A stretch of 64,000 nucleotides of DNA, from NCBI GenBank assembly GCA_947492575.1, contig CANLNK010000002.1:469304-533303 (forward strand). Direction: 5' to 3'. A program made the position numbers and the translations under genes. Below are positions 55,609 to 64,000 of this stretch, one piece after another. The DNA comes from an uncultured Thalassotalea sp. (GTDB lineage Bacteria; Pseudomonadota; Gammaproteobacteria; Enterobacterales; Alteromonadaceae). Under the pieces are notes generated by a model. The model was not told where the DNA came from and searched no databases. It saw only the letters and a program-made list of their open reading frames with translations. Each line of letters opens with the position of its first letter. The first letter of the stretch is position 1.

Positions 55609-58089
55609 TTAAGCGCCTTTTGAGCGCTTTCTGGCATTTTTACCTGGTCTCGATTTTCTTGCTTTACGCTTAGCCGCCTTCGACTTTTCTTTCTTTGGCC
55701 CTTCTTGTTTAGCTTTTCTCGATGACGGCTTTTCAGCTTTAATGTCTGCTTTACTAGCGGATCTGCCACCTGCCTTATCAGGCGAATAAGTTACACCGCC
55801 TTTGCCAGCACGCCCCTTCCCCTTAGCGCTCTTGCCTTTACTTTTGTTATTAGGCTTCTGGCTGCTATCGCGGCCACGTAGTGGTTTAGCACGTTTAAGT
55901 ACGGCGTCATCACCAGCAAGAATTAAATCAATTTTCTTTTCATCTAAATTAACGGCAGCAACTTGTACTTTCAACAAATCGCCAACATGGTACTTAGCCC
56001 CTGTTTTTTCGCCCGTTAAACACATGCGAACATCGTCGAAATGGAAGTAGTCTCTGCCCAACGATGTGATGTGCACTAGCCCCTCGATATGTAAATCAGA
56101 CAAGCGCACAAACATGCCAAAATTGGTCACGGTTGAAATAACCCCGGTAAATTCATCACCGACATGGTCTTGCATGTATTCACACTTCAACCAGTCTGCG
56201 ACATCACGAGTTGCATCATCAGCTCTGCGCTCTGTCATCGAACAGTGCTCACCAAGCGATACCACTTGCTCTTCGCTATAGCTAAAACAACCGACATTCA
56301 CAGGGTTGTTTTCTTGAGCCTCAAGTATCGACTTAATCACTCTATGGATAACGAGATCAGGATAACGACGAATTGGCGACGTAAAGTGGCTGTATGATTC
56401 TAGTGCTAAACCAAAGTGACCAATATTATCGCTTTGATAAACCGCTTGCTTCATTGAGCGAAGCAACATGGTTTGAATCAACTCTTGGTCAGGGCGATCT
56501 GCTACTTTCGCTAAAATATCACTGTAGTCCTGCGGTTCAGGTGCATCTGCTGAAGGCATTTGCAGCCCTAATTCAGCTAAGTAATTAACAAAGTTTCGAT
56601 ACTTTTCTTCGCTCGGTTTGTCGTGCACGCGAAATAGTCCCGGCATCTTGTGTTTTTCAATAAACTTAGCGGTCGCGACATTAGCGAGAATCATGCACTC
56701 TTCAATCATTTTATGCGCATCGTTGCGCACTAATGGCAAAATAGCTTCTATCTTTTTGTTTTCATTGAAGATGAAACGTGACTCTTCGGTTTCAAATGCG
56801 ATGGCACCACGCCCAGTACGCGCTACGTTAAGTGCCGTATACAGACGATGTAACTCTTCAAGCTCAGGTACTCGAGGCGCATATTGCTCTCTTAACGTTT
56901 CATCACCGTCAAGAATCGCCGCTACTTTTGTATACGTAAAACGTGCGTGAGAGCGCATGACTGCTGGATAAAACTTGCTGCCTGATAGTTTCCCAGATTC
57001 GCTGATGGTCATTTCGCAAACCATACACAATCTATCGACGTCAGGATTCAATGAACACAAGCCGTTGGAAAGTTTTTCCGGCAGCATAGGAATAACTTGG
57101 CTTGGGAAGTACACCGAATTACCGCGCGCTATGGCTTCGTCATCAAGCGCAGAACCCGGACGCACGTAGTAACTCACGTCAGCAATGGCAACCCATAGTC
57201 GCCAACCACCTGATTTCTTGCGTTCACAATAAACGGCATCATCGAAATCTCGCGCGTCTTCGCCATCGATAGTAACAAGTGGTAATTCTCTTAAATCAAC
57301 ACGACCTTTCTTCGCACTTTCTTCGACTTCTTCAGCTAATTTGTCAATTTCGCTATCGACTGCTTCAGGCCATTGATGCGGTAAGTCGTGCTCTCGTAGC
57401 GCAATTTCAATTTCCATACCCGGCGCCATATGGTCGCCCAGCACTTCAGTCACCTTACCCACCGCATTTGAACGTTTGCTCGGGCGCTGAATAACCTCTA
57501 CCACCACCATTTGACCGTGGCGCGCGCCTAGCTTGCCGTCTGGCACAATCATAATGTCTTGGTTAATCTTTGCGTCATCAGGCACCACAAACGCCAGATG
57601 ATTTTCAACAAAGAAACGGCCAACAATGCCATTTTTTCTCGGTTCTATGACGTCGAGGATTTTAATCTCTTTACGGCCTTGGCGATCGGTTCTGTCGAGT
57701 AATATGGCTTCAACAATATCGCCATGTATCACACGTTGCATTTCATGTGATGAAATAAAGTAATCTTTACCGCCCGTGTCAGGGGCAAAAAAGCCATAAC
57801 CGTCGCGGTGACCTATCACACGACCAGTTAGCTTAGTGTTTTGATCAGCAATGACATATTGCTTGAATTTATTAAAGGTGAGCTGACCTGCATTTTCCAT
57901 GGCACGCAAACGGCGCTTCACGCCAACTTTGCGTTCTTCGTCTTTGTTGTAACCAAGCTTTTTCACGATTGCGCTAAACGTCAGCGGCACTGGCGATAGC
58001 TTGATCATCTCCAGCAAGTGTTCTCTGCTGGCAACGGGCTTTTCGTATTTTTCGGATTCGCGCTGGTGAAATGGGTCGTTTGAGGTCAC
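55609..58089 (-). CDS. rnr: Ribonuclease R
   Basis: A processive 3'-5' exoribonuclease, 826 residues. A winged-helix N-terminus (about 20-90) and cold-shock domains are followed by the RNB catalytic domain with the Asp cluster in TIDGEDARDFDDAV (about 273-286), then an S1 domain (about 640-725) and a Lys/Arg-rich tail typical of RNase R. The start is GTG at 58089: the overlapping ATG one base upstream is out of frame and stops at once. It heads the rnr-rlmB pair. The upstream spacer holds a MITE-like repeat copy. Confidence 0.95.
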   Translation of the reverse strand: MTSNDPFHQRESEKYEKPVASREHLLEMIKLSPVPLTFSAIVKKLGYNKDEERKVGVKRRLRAMENAGQLTFNKFKQYVIADQNTKLTGRVIGHRDGYGFFAPDTGGKDYFISSHEMQRVIHGDIVEAILLDRTDRQGRKEIKILDVIEPRKNGIVGRFFVENHLAFVVPDDAKINQDIMIVPDGKLGARHGQMVVVEVIQRPSKRSNAVGKVTEVLGDHMAPGMEIEIALREHDLPHQWPEAVDSEIDKLAEEVEESAKKGRVDLRELPLVTIDGEDARDFDDAVYCERKKSGGWRLWVAIADVSYYVRPGSALDDEAIARGNSVYFPSQVIPMLPEKLSNGLCSLNPDVDRLCMVCEMTISESGKLSGSKFYPAVMRSHARFTYTKVAAILDGDETLREQYAPRVPELEELHRLYTALNVARTGRGAIAFETEESRFIFNENKKIEAILPLVRNDAHKMIEECMILANVATAKFIEKHKMPGLFRVHDKPSEEKYRNFVNYLAELGLQMPSADAPEPQDYSDILAKVADRPDQELIQTMLLRSMKQAVYQSDNIGHFGLALESYSHFTSPIRRYPDLVIHRVIKSILEAQENNPVNVGCFSYSEEQVVSLGEHCSMTERRADDATRDVADWLKCEYMQDHVGDEFTGVISTVTNFGMFVRLSDLHIEGLVHITSLGRDYFHFDDVRMCLTGEKTGAKYHVGDLLKVQVAAVNLDEKKIDLILAGDDAVLKRAKPLRGRDSSQKPNNKSKGKSAKGKGRAGKGGVTYSPDKAGGRSASKADIKAEKPSSRKAKQEGPKKEKSKAAKRKARKSRPGKNARKRSKGA

Positions 58090-58131
58090 ATTAAATGCTC
58101 TAGATTTTTTTTGTATTATAGCTGTAAGTTA

Positions 58132-58227
58132 TTCCAATTGAATTAAATATTTGATCATTCGACGAGAATTATGAGGCCTATAGGTGAGAAGCGAGAAAAC
58201 CGAGAAGGCCTCAGTTTTCCCAATATT
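58132..58227. mobile_element. Short MITE-like repeat, copy A
   Basis: It begins CCAATTGAATTAAATATTTG (58134) and ends CCAATATTTAGTTGG, so the ends are imperfect inverted repeats. The first 50 bp match the left end of the larger element at 60358 in about 42 of 51 positions. Internally GAAAACTGAG-GCCTT-CTCGGTTTTC (minus strand, about 58219-58195) forms a 10-bp hairpin that could also end the motX transcript. Confidence 0.6.
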
Positions 58228-58249
58228 TAGTTGGCTGCTAAGTACAGAA

Positions 58250-58879
58250 TTAGTATTGAACTTGCTGCGCTTTAGCAACAACGTGCGCAGGCATCTTTTC
58301 CGCAAGTTTGGCTAATGATTGGCTGATGCGCTTGTGCAGCTTTTTGTCGTCGGTGACAGCATAATGCAGCTGAGAATACAGCGCAGGAAAATCCAGCGGG
58401 CTACCTTCACCTTCGTTATAAATATCAGCTAGGCGCAATTGTGCGTTTAGATTTTCAGATGCTGCTGCCGCTTTTAAGAAGGTAATTGCCTTCGTCAAGT
58501 CTGGCTGCATAAACTTACCTACGTGATAGTAACGGCCCATTTGCTCGAGCGCTTCAGGTAACCCTTGATCCGCCGCATTTTGCATGTAGTGCAACCCAAG
58601 TTTAACATCTTTTTTGATACACACGCCGTAGGCCAGCATGTCACCCCATAAAAACTGGTATGACGGCAGTTTAGCTTTAGTAGCGCGCGCTTTAATATCT
58701 TCCACCAGTTGGCACTCATCTAACACCACTTGACTTAAGTGTTTATTCTCTTTGATAAGATCGAGTAATTGATTATCAGTATATATCTGAACAGCTTGAA
58801 GGTTTTGCGCCTGCACAGACTTCACTGGCAAGAGAAGTGAGAAAGCAATGATTGTAATAACGGAAAGTGTAAAACGCAT
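58250..58879 (-). CDS. motX: Sodium-driven polar flagellar motor protein MotX
   Basis: A periplasmic protein of 209 residues that joins MotY in the T ring around the sodium-driven flagellar motor and is needed for PomAB stator incorporation. It has a signal peptide (to about AQA at 24) and two or three Sel1-type TPR repeats. The conserved core DECQLVEDIKARA and YQFLWGDMLAYGVCIKKD is characteristic of MotX, including its cysteines. Location next to rnr agrees with Vibrio genomes. The other motor genes are elsewhere. Confidence 0.9.
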   Translation of the reverse strand: MRFTLSVITIIAFSLLLPVKSVQAQNLQAVQIYTDNQLLDLIKENKHLSQVVLDECQLVEDIKARATKAKLPSYQFLWGDMLAYGVCIKKDVKLGLHYMQNAADQGLPEALEQMGRYYHVGKFMQPDLTKAITFLKAAAASENLNAQLRLADIYNEGEGSPLDFPALYSQLHYAVTDDKKLHKRISQSLAKLAEKMPAHVVAKAQQVQY

Positions 58880-59184
58880 TTAAATTACCAAATAGTCATC
58901 ACGGATGAATGTCAATAGAGCAACCGATTATCATTTATAGTCGGCCCTACAATACACATTATCGACCAAAGCCATTAAAAGTTAATAGCAAAGCGGCAAA
59001 TAACGTGCGGTTTTCTATTAAGTAAGCACCATTACTCAATTTTGAGTCACTAGCTCCTCGTAAAAGCATAAGCAAGTTCAACACCAACATCAAAGTAAAT
59101 GCACAACAAATAAAATGCTTGCCAGCGCCAGAATAATTCTTAACAATGACGTTAATTGGCAGTTGTTTAATTGAAAAGGCTTAG
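58880..59184. other. Non-coding divergent region between motX and the GGDEF gene
   Basis: 305 bp of AT-rich DNA. It must contain promoters for motX (-) and the GGDEF gene (+). I see no strong inverted repeat, RNA gene or clear sigma70 or sigma28 promoter pair. Confidence 0.5.
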
Positions 59185-60213
59185 ATGTCAGATTTAGCCC
59201 AATTAATTGAAAATTCTAGAGCAAACCAAGCGATTGCTCATAAGCTATTTACGATTGAAACTGAAATTCTAAGCTGTAGCTCTAGCAAGGAATTACTGCA
59301 AACTCTGCTGAAACTTATCAAAGAACAATTCTCTTTAACGCATGTACACCTGCTATTAGTCGAACCAACGCCAATTAGTTATATGCTTAGTCCTGTAACG
59401 CAAACACAATGGCATCAAGAAAATACCCGTAAAATCAGTGCAGACCGTCTCGCGTTATTTCACAACAAAGATAACGAGCACGAAACTGAGAAGCCATTAT
59501 TAACTAATAACCTTCAGCAATTTGACTGTATTTTGCCGACGAACTTGTTCGAGGGGGCACAATCTGCCGCTTTTATCCCAGTCAAACTCGAGAATAAATT
59601 GTTTGGTAGCCTAGTGCTCACAGACAAGAGTCACGAGCGTTTTACCCCGCAACTTGGCACCTTCCATTTAGAGCAATTAGCCGTCAAAGTAAGCCTATGT
59701 TTGTCTAATGTTTTAGTGCGAGAGCAACTAGAGTATATGGCGAATTACGACCGATTAACGGGTGTTGCTAATCGTCGTTTGATGGAAACCACGTTTGCCA
59801 AAGAGTTAAGTCGCCAAAAACGTTATGGCGTTCCTTTCTCGATATTGTTTATCGATTGCAATAAGTTCAAGCAAATTAACGACACTTATGGTCACGACTG
59901 CGGCGACAAGGTACTTGCTTACGTCGCCACGCAGTTACAAGAACTTATTCGTGAAACCGATCAATGTTTCCGTTACGCCGGTGATGAGTTTGTTATCAGT
60001 CTTGCCAGCCAAACAAAGAGTGATGCACTAAAAGCGGCGAAACGCTTTACTGAATTTTTCGTCAATAATCCGATGCCTTACGGAAATCAAAAACTCGACA
60101 TAACCATTAGCTGTGGCGTCGCAGAAAGTACGGGCAAAGAGTCGATGGATGAATTACTCAAGCTTGCTGACGAACAACTTTACCTGCACAAACAAGAAAA
60201 AATCACCTACTAA
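59185..60213 (+). CDS. Diguanylate cyclase with DUF484/GAF-type sensor
   Basis: 342 residues, no membrane segment. The N-terminal DUF484-like GAF region (about 10-175) precedes a GGDEF domain (about 180-338) opening with YDRLTGVANRRLME. The active-site loop is AGDEF (265-269), a variant found in active cyclases. No RxxD inhibitory site is visible five residues ahead, where ETDQCF stands, so product inhibition may be absent. AAAAGG precedes the ATG. It is oriented with the HD-GYP gene 416 bp downstream, giving a possible synthesis/breakdown pair. Confidence 0.9.
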   Translation: MSDLAQLIENSRANQAIAHKLFTIETEILSCSSSKELLQTLLKLIKEQFSLTHVHLLLVEPTPISYMLSPVTQTQWHQENTRKISADRLALFHNKDNEHETEKPLLTNNLQQFDCILPTNLFEGAQSAAFIPVKLENKLFGSLVLTDKSHERFTPQLGTFHLEQLAVKVSLCLSNVLVREQLEYMANYDRLTGVANRRLMETTFAKELSRQKRYGVPFSILFIDCNKFKQINDTYGHDCGDKVLAYVATQLQELIRETDQCFRYAGDEFVISLASQTKSDALKAAKRFTEFFVNNPMPYGNQKLDITISCGVAESTGKESMDELLKLADEQLYLHKQEKITY

Positions 60214-60357
60214 TAGCTAGTACTAACTAGCTGCTGACTTGTTGCAAAAGTTAGTTTACTCGCTATTATCATTATTAACTGGTCAGTAATTGACCACCGC
60301 TTATTAACATTAAGCGCCAAAAGGTAAGCGCCGGCCTATGATGTAGCTAGCTAGTAA
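60214..60357. other. Spacer between the GGDEF gene and the MITE-like element
   Basis: Contains short inverted repeats GCTAGT/ACTAGC just after the GGDEF stop and TGGTCA-GTAAT-TGACCA at 60280-60296. No T-run and no gene. Confidence 0.45.
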
Positions 60358-60620
60358 TACCAGTTGAATTAAATATTTTATCATTCAGCGTGAATTAAAA
60401 GGTTAATAGGCAAGGCATTGATTGCGGAGAATAGTAACTCCCTTATCAAAATCAATAACGCAGCATATAGGCCTTTTAAACTCGCCCTCCGGGAGCTTGT
60501 CAGGAAAGTGATAGTTTCACAAATGTCTTCATTGGAGAATAACTACAACAGCATCAATTTGCTTTATTCTAACTTCCCTGACATAGCTCTGAATTGGTTA
60601 AATATTTATTCCAATTGGTA
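60358..60620. mobile_element. 263-bp MITE-like element, copy B
   Basis: The left end TACCAGTTGAATTAAATATT (60358) and the reverse complement of the right end, TACCAATTGGAATAAATATT, are imperfect terminal inverted repeats. TAA flanks both sides (60355-60357 and 60621-60623), consistent with a 3-bp target duplication. It encodes no transposase; a 71-codon frame through it looks incidental. The element ends 9 bp before the start codon of the HD-GYP gene. Confidence 0.65.
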
Positions 60621-60629
60621 TAAATTGTT

Positions 60630-61829
60630 ATGATTAAAGAAATAGCGATTGATGAACTTCACCTTGGACACTACGTTGTCGATATTGTCCAGCAACAAGG
60701 TAACTATCAGCTTAAAAGTGCTGGTCATGTGAAGTCAGACAAAATTATCGATAACTTCATTAGCCACGGTGTCAATTCACTACTTATCGATACGGCCAAA
60801 ACGCTTGAGCCAATAAATGAGACTTCCGAAGAGCCTTTACCGTCAGTCAATAAAGGACACTTTTCCAATTCATCAACGTCCAGTGAACCACTTTCTCTAG
60901 AGCTCGCCCAAGCTAAGAAAATTTTCGCCCAAGCGAAACTCATGCAAAGCCATGTTCTGCAAAATATTGTCACCGATACCGTTATCGATCTTGAGCCAGT
61001 TAAAGAAGTTACCGATCATACGGTTGAATCTGTATTCCAAAATCCTGATGCGCTGGCGTGTGTGCTCAACATCCGTATAAAAGATCAGTACCTGCTGGAA
61101 CACTCGGTATCAGTATCGGTGCTCATTGCTATTTTTGCGCGCCATTTAGCAATAGAGAAACGTATAGCTAAAGACATCAGCCTCGGCGCTTTTTTACATG
61201 ACGTAGGGAAAATCAAAATACCTGATGAAATTCTCAACAAGCCATATAAATTGACCGAAGATGAATTTGAAATCATGAAGACTCATGTCGGGCACTCTGT
61301 TGATATTATTCGACAGATTCCAAACATCTCCGAACTAGCCCTTGAGGTTGCCGCAATGCATCACGAAAAGTTGGACGGCAGTGGTTACCCCTATCAATTA
61401 GCGCATGACGAAATATCGCTTTACGGCAGGATGATTACCATTTGCGATATTTTTGACGCCCTCACTGCCGACAGAGTCTACAAAAAAGGCTACAGTCATG
61501 TAAAAGCCTTTAACGTTCTGCGAAAACTGGCTAGCCAAGGAGCACTGGATGCTCGCTTAGTCGATGAATTTATCCGCTGTATGGGGGTTTATCCTGTTGG
61601 CTCTCTGGTGGAGTTGAGTTCGCATCGCCTAGCCATTGTTGAAGGTCGAACAAAAGACCCAATCCGTCCAAAAGTTCGTTCGTTCTACAACATCGACTAC
61701 CGCCACTACACCATGGCCGAAGACATCGACTTAAGCAGTGCGAAAGAGAATATTGTCAAAAGTGTGAGAGCAGATGATTACAACCTAGAGATGAATAAAA
61801 TTGTCGAATTTCTTATGTTGCAAGGTTAG
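60630..61829 (+). CDS. DUF3391-HD-GYP protein (predicted c-di-GMP phosphodiesterase)
   Basis: A 399-residue cytoplasmic protein. The N-terminal DUF3391 (about 1-130, starting IKEIAIDELHLGHYVVDI) is typical of one large HD-GYP subfamily. The catalytic domain has H190-D191 (FLHDVGKIKIP), H244-H245-E246 and the GYP motif at 252-254 (DGSGYPYQL), all intact. The ATG at 60630 fits the family start, yet no ribosome-binding site precedes it: the upstream bases belong to the end of the MITE-like element and its TAA duplication. A terminator follows. Confidence 0.9.
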   Translation: MIKEIAIDELHLGHYVVDIVQQQGNYQLKSAGHVKSDKIIDNFISHGVNSLLIDTAKTLEPINETSEEPLPSVNKGHFSNSSTSSEPLSLELAQAKKIFAQAKLMQSHVLQNIVTDTVIDLEPVKEVTDHTVESVFQNPDALACVLNIRIKDQYLLEHSVSVSVLIAIFARHLAIEKRIAKDISLGAFLHDVGKIKIPDEILNKPYKLTEDEFEIMKTHVGHSVDIIRQIPNISELALEVAAMHHEKLDGSGYPYQLAHDEISLYGRMITICDIFDALTADRVYKKGYSHVKAFNVLRKLASQGALDARLVDEFIRCMGVYPVGSLVELSSHRLAIVEGRTKDPIRPKVRSFYNIDYRHYTMAEDIDLSSAKENIVKSVRADDYNLEMNKIVEFLMLQG

Positions 61830-61865
61830 CTAAATTCAAACATCTACATGATTAAATACGGCATT

Positions 61866-61897
61866 AAAAAAGCGACGCTAATTGGCGTCGCTTTTTT
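61866..61897. terminator. Bidirectional terminator between HD-GYP and RND genes
   Basis: AAAAAAGCGACGC, a 6-nt loop and GCGTCGCTTTTTT (61866-61897). A- and T-runs on both sides make it functional for both convergent genes. Confidence 0.9.
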
Positions 61898-61914
61898 CAA
61901 TCAATCACACGCTG

Positions 61915-64000
61915 CTATGCTGCGCTACTGATATTGTCGATCGACTGTGGCTTGCTACCCGTATTCAGCTTGAGTAGCTTTTTTTCTTTGCGTCGGTCTC
62001 TCAGTGCCAACAGAGTTGGGGTTAATACTAAGGTTAAAACGGTAGCGAATGCTAAGCCACCGGCGATAGCCGTAGCCAATTGCGCCCACCACTGAGTTGA
62101 AGGAGCACCAAACAACACAGTGCGATCAAAGAAGTTAATGTTGGCCTGCAATACCATTGGCATTAAGCCCAAAATCGTCGTAATGGTCGTTAACATTACC
62201 GGACGTAAACGTTGTGCCCCCGTACGAAGTATCGCATCAGTAATTGGGAAGCCTTCTTTTCTCAGCACGTTGTAGGTGTCAATCAATACGATATTGTTAT
62301 TTACAACAATACCCGCCAATGAAATCACGCCGATACCACCCATCACGATGCCAAAAGGTTTCTGAACGATGAGCAGTGCCAGAAATACACCTACGGTAGA
62401 GAAGATAACAGCACTCAAAATCAAGAAAGCTTGATAGAAGCTGTTGAATTGCGTTACCAAAATAATTGCCATCACAAATAGCGCAATACCAAAGGCATTA
62501 ACCAAGAAGGCCTGCGATTCCTGCTGGTCTTCGTTTTGCCCTTTGATTGCAATCTCCACTAATGGGTCTAAACCTAGCGATGGCAATTGTTCTTTAAGCT
62601 TAGGTAATTCTTGTAGAAGCTGAGCCCCCGGGATTAAGTTTGCCTGAACAGTTACAACACGCTTGCCGTCAATACGGCGAATCGCGTCAACCTTTGAAGA
62701 GGCAGTACGTTCAACAAAGCTGCCCACAGGTACTAACCCCGCATTTGTTTTAACGCGAATCGCGTCTAAGCGCCCAATATTTCGCTTGTCTTCTGGGAAG
62801 CGAACACGAATGTCTAGCTCATCGTCAACATCATCAGGTCGGTACTCACCTAGCTTCAAGCCATTAGTGACCATTTGAACAGTCGACCCAACAATTGCAG
62901 CATCCGCACCATAGGTGGCTGCTAACGTACGATCGATCTTCAATTGCCACTCAATACCCGGCTTAGATCCCGTATCTTCGATATTGGTAAATTGTCCATT
63001 TGCTGCAAGCGCATCGCGAATAATCTTTACGTTTTCATCTAGCTTTTCAGGAAAACGAGAACTCAACTCAATAATTAAGTCTTTACCGCTTTGAGGACCT
63101 GGGCTGTTCTTACGCGCTTCAATTTCTACACCGGCTAACGATGATGTGCGCTGTTCAATGTCCTTGATCACATCATCTGCCGGTCGTCTAAACTGCCAAT
63201 TTTTAAAGTTAATTTGGAATTGGCCAACTAAATCAGTACCGCCTGTACGGGCATATAGGGTATCGATGTCGTCAACTTCGAGGATAATCTCTTCAATATC
63301 CTTCATGATTGCGTCTTTTTCTAGAATAGAAAGGTCACCATGAGAACGTACCATAATGGTTGAGGTGGTTGGTTCTACATCAGGGAAGAAAATAGCACCT
63401 AAGCCAGACGCGCCATAGGCATACATGACGGCAATCGCAATAAGAATAGTCGCTACTAACACTTTGACAGGGTTTCGAATCGCTTTCGATAAAACCGCGA
63501 TATATTTGCCAGTAAAGCCACGGAGCTTGCTTAAATCACCTTCTTCTGCCTCTATCATTTGTGCTTTTTCTTCGGCGCTAACGACGCGTGAACGGCCGAA
63601 TACTTTACCCATAGTAGGCACAAAGATTAGCGCCATCGCTAATGATGCTGTTAACACGGCTATTAGCGTGAATGGTAAGTATTTCATAAACTCACCCATC
63701 ATGCCCGGCCAAAACATTAATGGTGCGAACGCCGCGAGCGTTGTTGCTGTAGAAGCGATAATCGGCCATGCCATGCGTTTAGCCGCCGTACTATAAGCTT
63801 TGGCACGAGGTACGCCTTCACTCATTTGCCTATCAGCAAACTCGGTGACCACAATGGCTCCGTCAACCAACATGCCGACGGCCATAATTAGGCCAAACAA
63901 GACAACGATGTTTACCGTCAATCCTGCAATTGCAATCACTAAGATACCCGTTAAGAACGCACCAGGAATAGCGAAGCCCACCAGCATAGCACTGCGACTA
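61915..64000 (-). CDS. RND efflux permease, C-terminal part (runs off the window)
   Basis: About 695 residues of an inner-membrane AcrB/CzcA-superfamily proton antiporter. The frame is open to the right edge, so roughly the first third is missing. Visible parts are TM4-6, the second periplasmic porter half (with GVEIEARKNSPGPQSGKDLI) and TM8-12, ending in a charged tail. In TM4 the usual DD pair reads LVDGAIVV, with one Asp only. The TM10 position usually holding Lys in AcrB reads VVNNNIVLIDTYN. It is therefore unlike AcrB in its relay residues and the substrate class is uncertain. The membrane-fusion partner would lie upstream, outside the window. Confidence 0.88.
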   Translation of the reverse strand, partial: SRSAMLVGFAIPGAFLTGILVIAIAGLTVNIVVLFGLIMAVGMLVDGAIVVTEFADRQMSEGVPRAKAYSTAAKRMAWPIIASTATTLAAFAPLMFWPGMMGEFMKYLPFTLIAVLTASLAMALIFVPTMGKVFGRSRVVSAEEKAQMIEAEEGDLSKLRGFTGKYIAVLSKAIRNPVKVLVATILIAIAVMYAYGASGLGAIFFPDVEPTTSTIMVRSHGDLSILEKDAIMKDIEEIILEVDDIDTLYARTGGTDLVGQFQINFKNWQFRRPADDVIKDIEQRTSSLAGVEIEARKNSPGPQSGKDLIIELSSRFPEKLDENVKIIRDALAANGQFTNIEDTGSKPGIEWQLKIDRTLAATYGADAAIVGSTVQMVTNGLKLGEYRPDDVDDELDIRVRFPEDKRNIGRLDAIRVKTNAGLVPVGSFVERTASSKVDAIRRIDGKRVVTVQANLIPGAQLLQELPKLKEQLPSLGLDPLVEIAIKGQNEDQQESQAFLVNAFGIALFVMAIILVTQFNSFYQAFLILSAVIFSTVGVFLALLIVQKPFGIVMGGIGVISLAGIVVNNNIVLIDTYNVLRKEGFPITDAILRTGAQRLRPVMLTTITTILGLMPMVLQANINFFDRTVLFGAPSTQWWAQLATAIAGGLAFATVLTLVLTPTLLALRDRRKEKKLLKLNTGSKPQSIDNISSAA

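Noticed and set aside
60418-60633. 71-codon open frame between the GGDEF and HD-GYP genes
   Set aside because: It lies almost wholly inside the MITE-like element, has no ribosome-binding site or recognisable domain, and ends over the HD-GYP start.

Overview
This 64 kb window looks like ordinary chromosome from a marine gammaproteobacterium of the Alteromonadales, most likely near Colwelliaceae (Thalassotalea/Colwellia type). The reasons are the low-to-moderate GC, a complete MSHA type IV pilus locus, MotX of a sodium-driven polar flagellum, a PEP-CTERM-like exported protein, and housekeeping gene orders shared with Vibrio, Shewanella and E. coli. The genus is an inference from gene content. 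I saw no rRNA, tRNA, CRISPR array, prophage or intact insertion sequence.

Region by region. 1-7.5 kb: the end of radA, a periplasmic dipeptidyl peptidase IV, a chemoreceptor, a PEP-CTERM-like secreted protein, a zinc-ribbon protein, a HutD-like protein and a Tat-exported DUF1569-type protein. 7.6-13.5 kb: metA-metH under a tandem MetJ operator, then degS. 13.6-24.8 kb, all on the minus strand: mreB-mreC-mreD-maf-rng-yhdP-nitrilase-tldD, the classic cell-shape/RNase G block. 25.1-41.5 kb: the MSHA pilus locus, read as mshI1-I2-J-K-L-M-N-E-G-F, then a recognisable promoter and mshB-A-C-D-O-P-Q. 41.7-47.9 kb, plus strand: an HD-GYP response regulator, a hybrid kinase with three periplasmic binding domains, and a PLP-dependent ACC deaminase/D-cysteine desulfhydrase homologue. 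These three tightly packed genes lie between mshI and mshH (the CsrD homologue). 49.9-51.5 kb: rpsF-priB-rpsR-rplI. 51.7-54.7 kb: small accessory genes (exported coiled coil, SnoaL-like protein, lipoprotein, small membrane protein, orphan binding protein). 54.8-58.9 kb: rnr-rlmB and motX. 59.2-61.8 kb: a GGDEF protein and a DUF3391/HD-GYP protein separated by a MITE-like element. 61.9 kb to the end: a truncated RND efflux permease.

How the genes fit together: much of the window concerns surface attachment and motility under cyclic di-GMP. MshE carries two c-di-GMP-binding MshEN motifs. One predicted cyclase (AGDEF), two predicted HD-GYP phosphodiesterases and one catalytically degenerate GGDEF-EAL protein (MshH) are encoded nearby, with MotX and a chemoreceptor on the motility side. 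The HD-GYP/triple-sensor-kinase/PLP-enzyme operon inside the MSHA locus, preceded by a perfect CRP-type half-site pair, is the best candidate for a little-described regulatory system.

The intergenic DNA carries several structures: a loop-less 30-bp perfect palindrome, an 84-nt hairpin between priB and rpsR, a 15-bp perfect inverted repeat, two copies of a MITE-like family, a terminator directly abutting the mreC start codon, and a terminator whose arm overlaps a predicted metA promoter.
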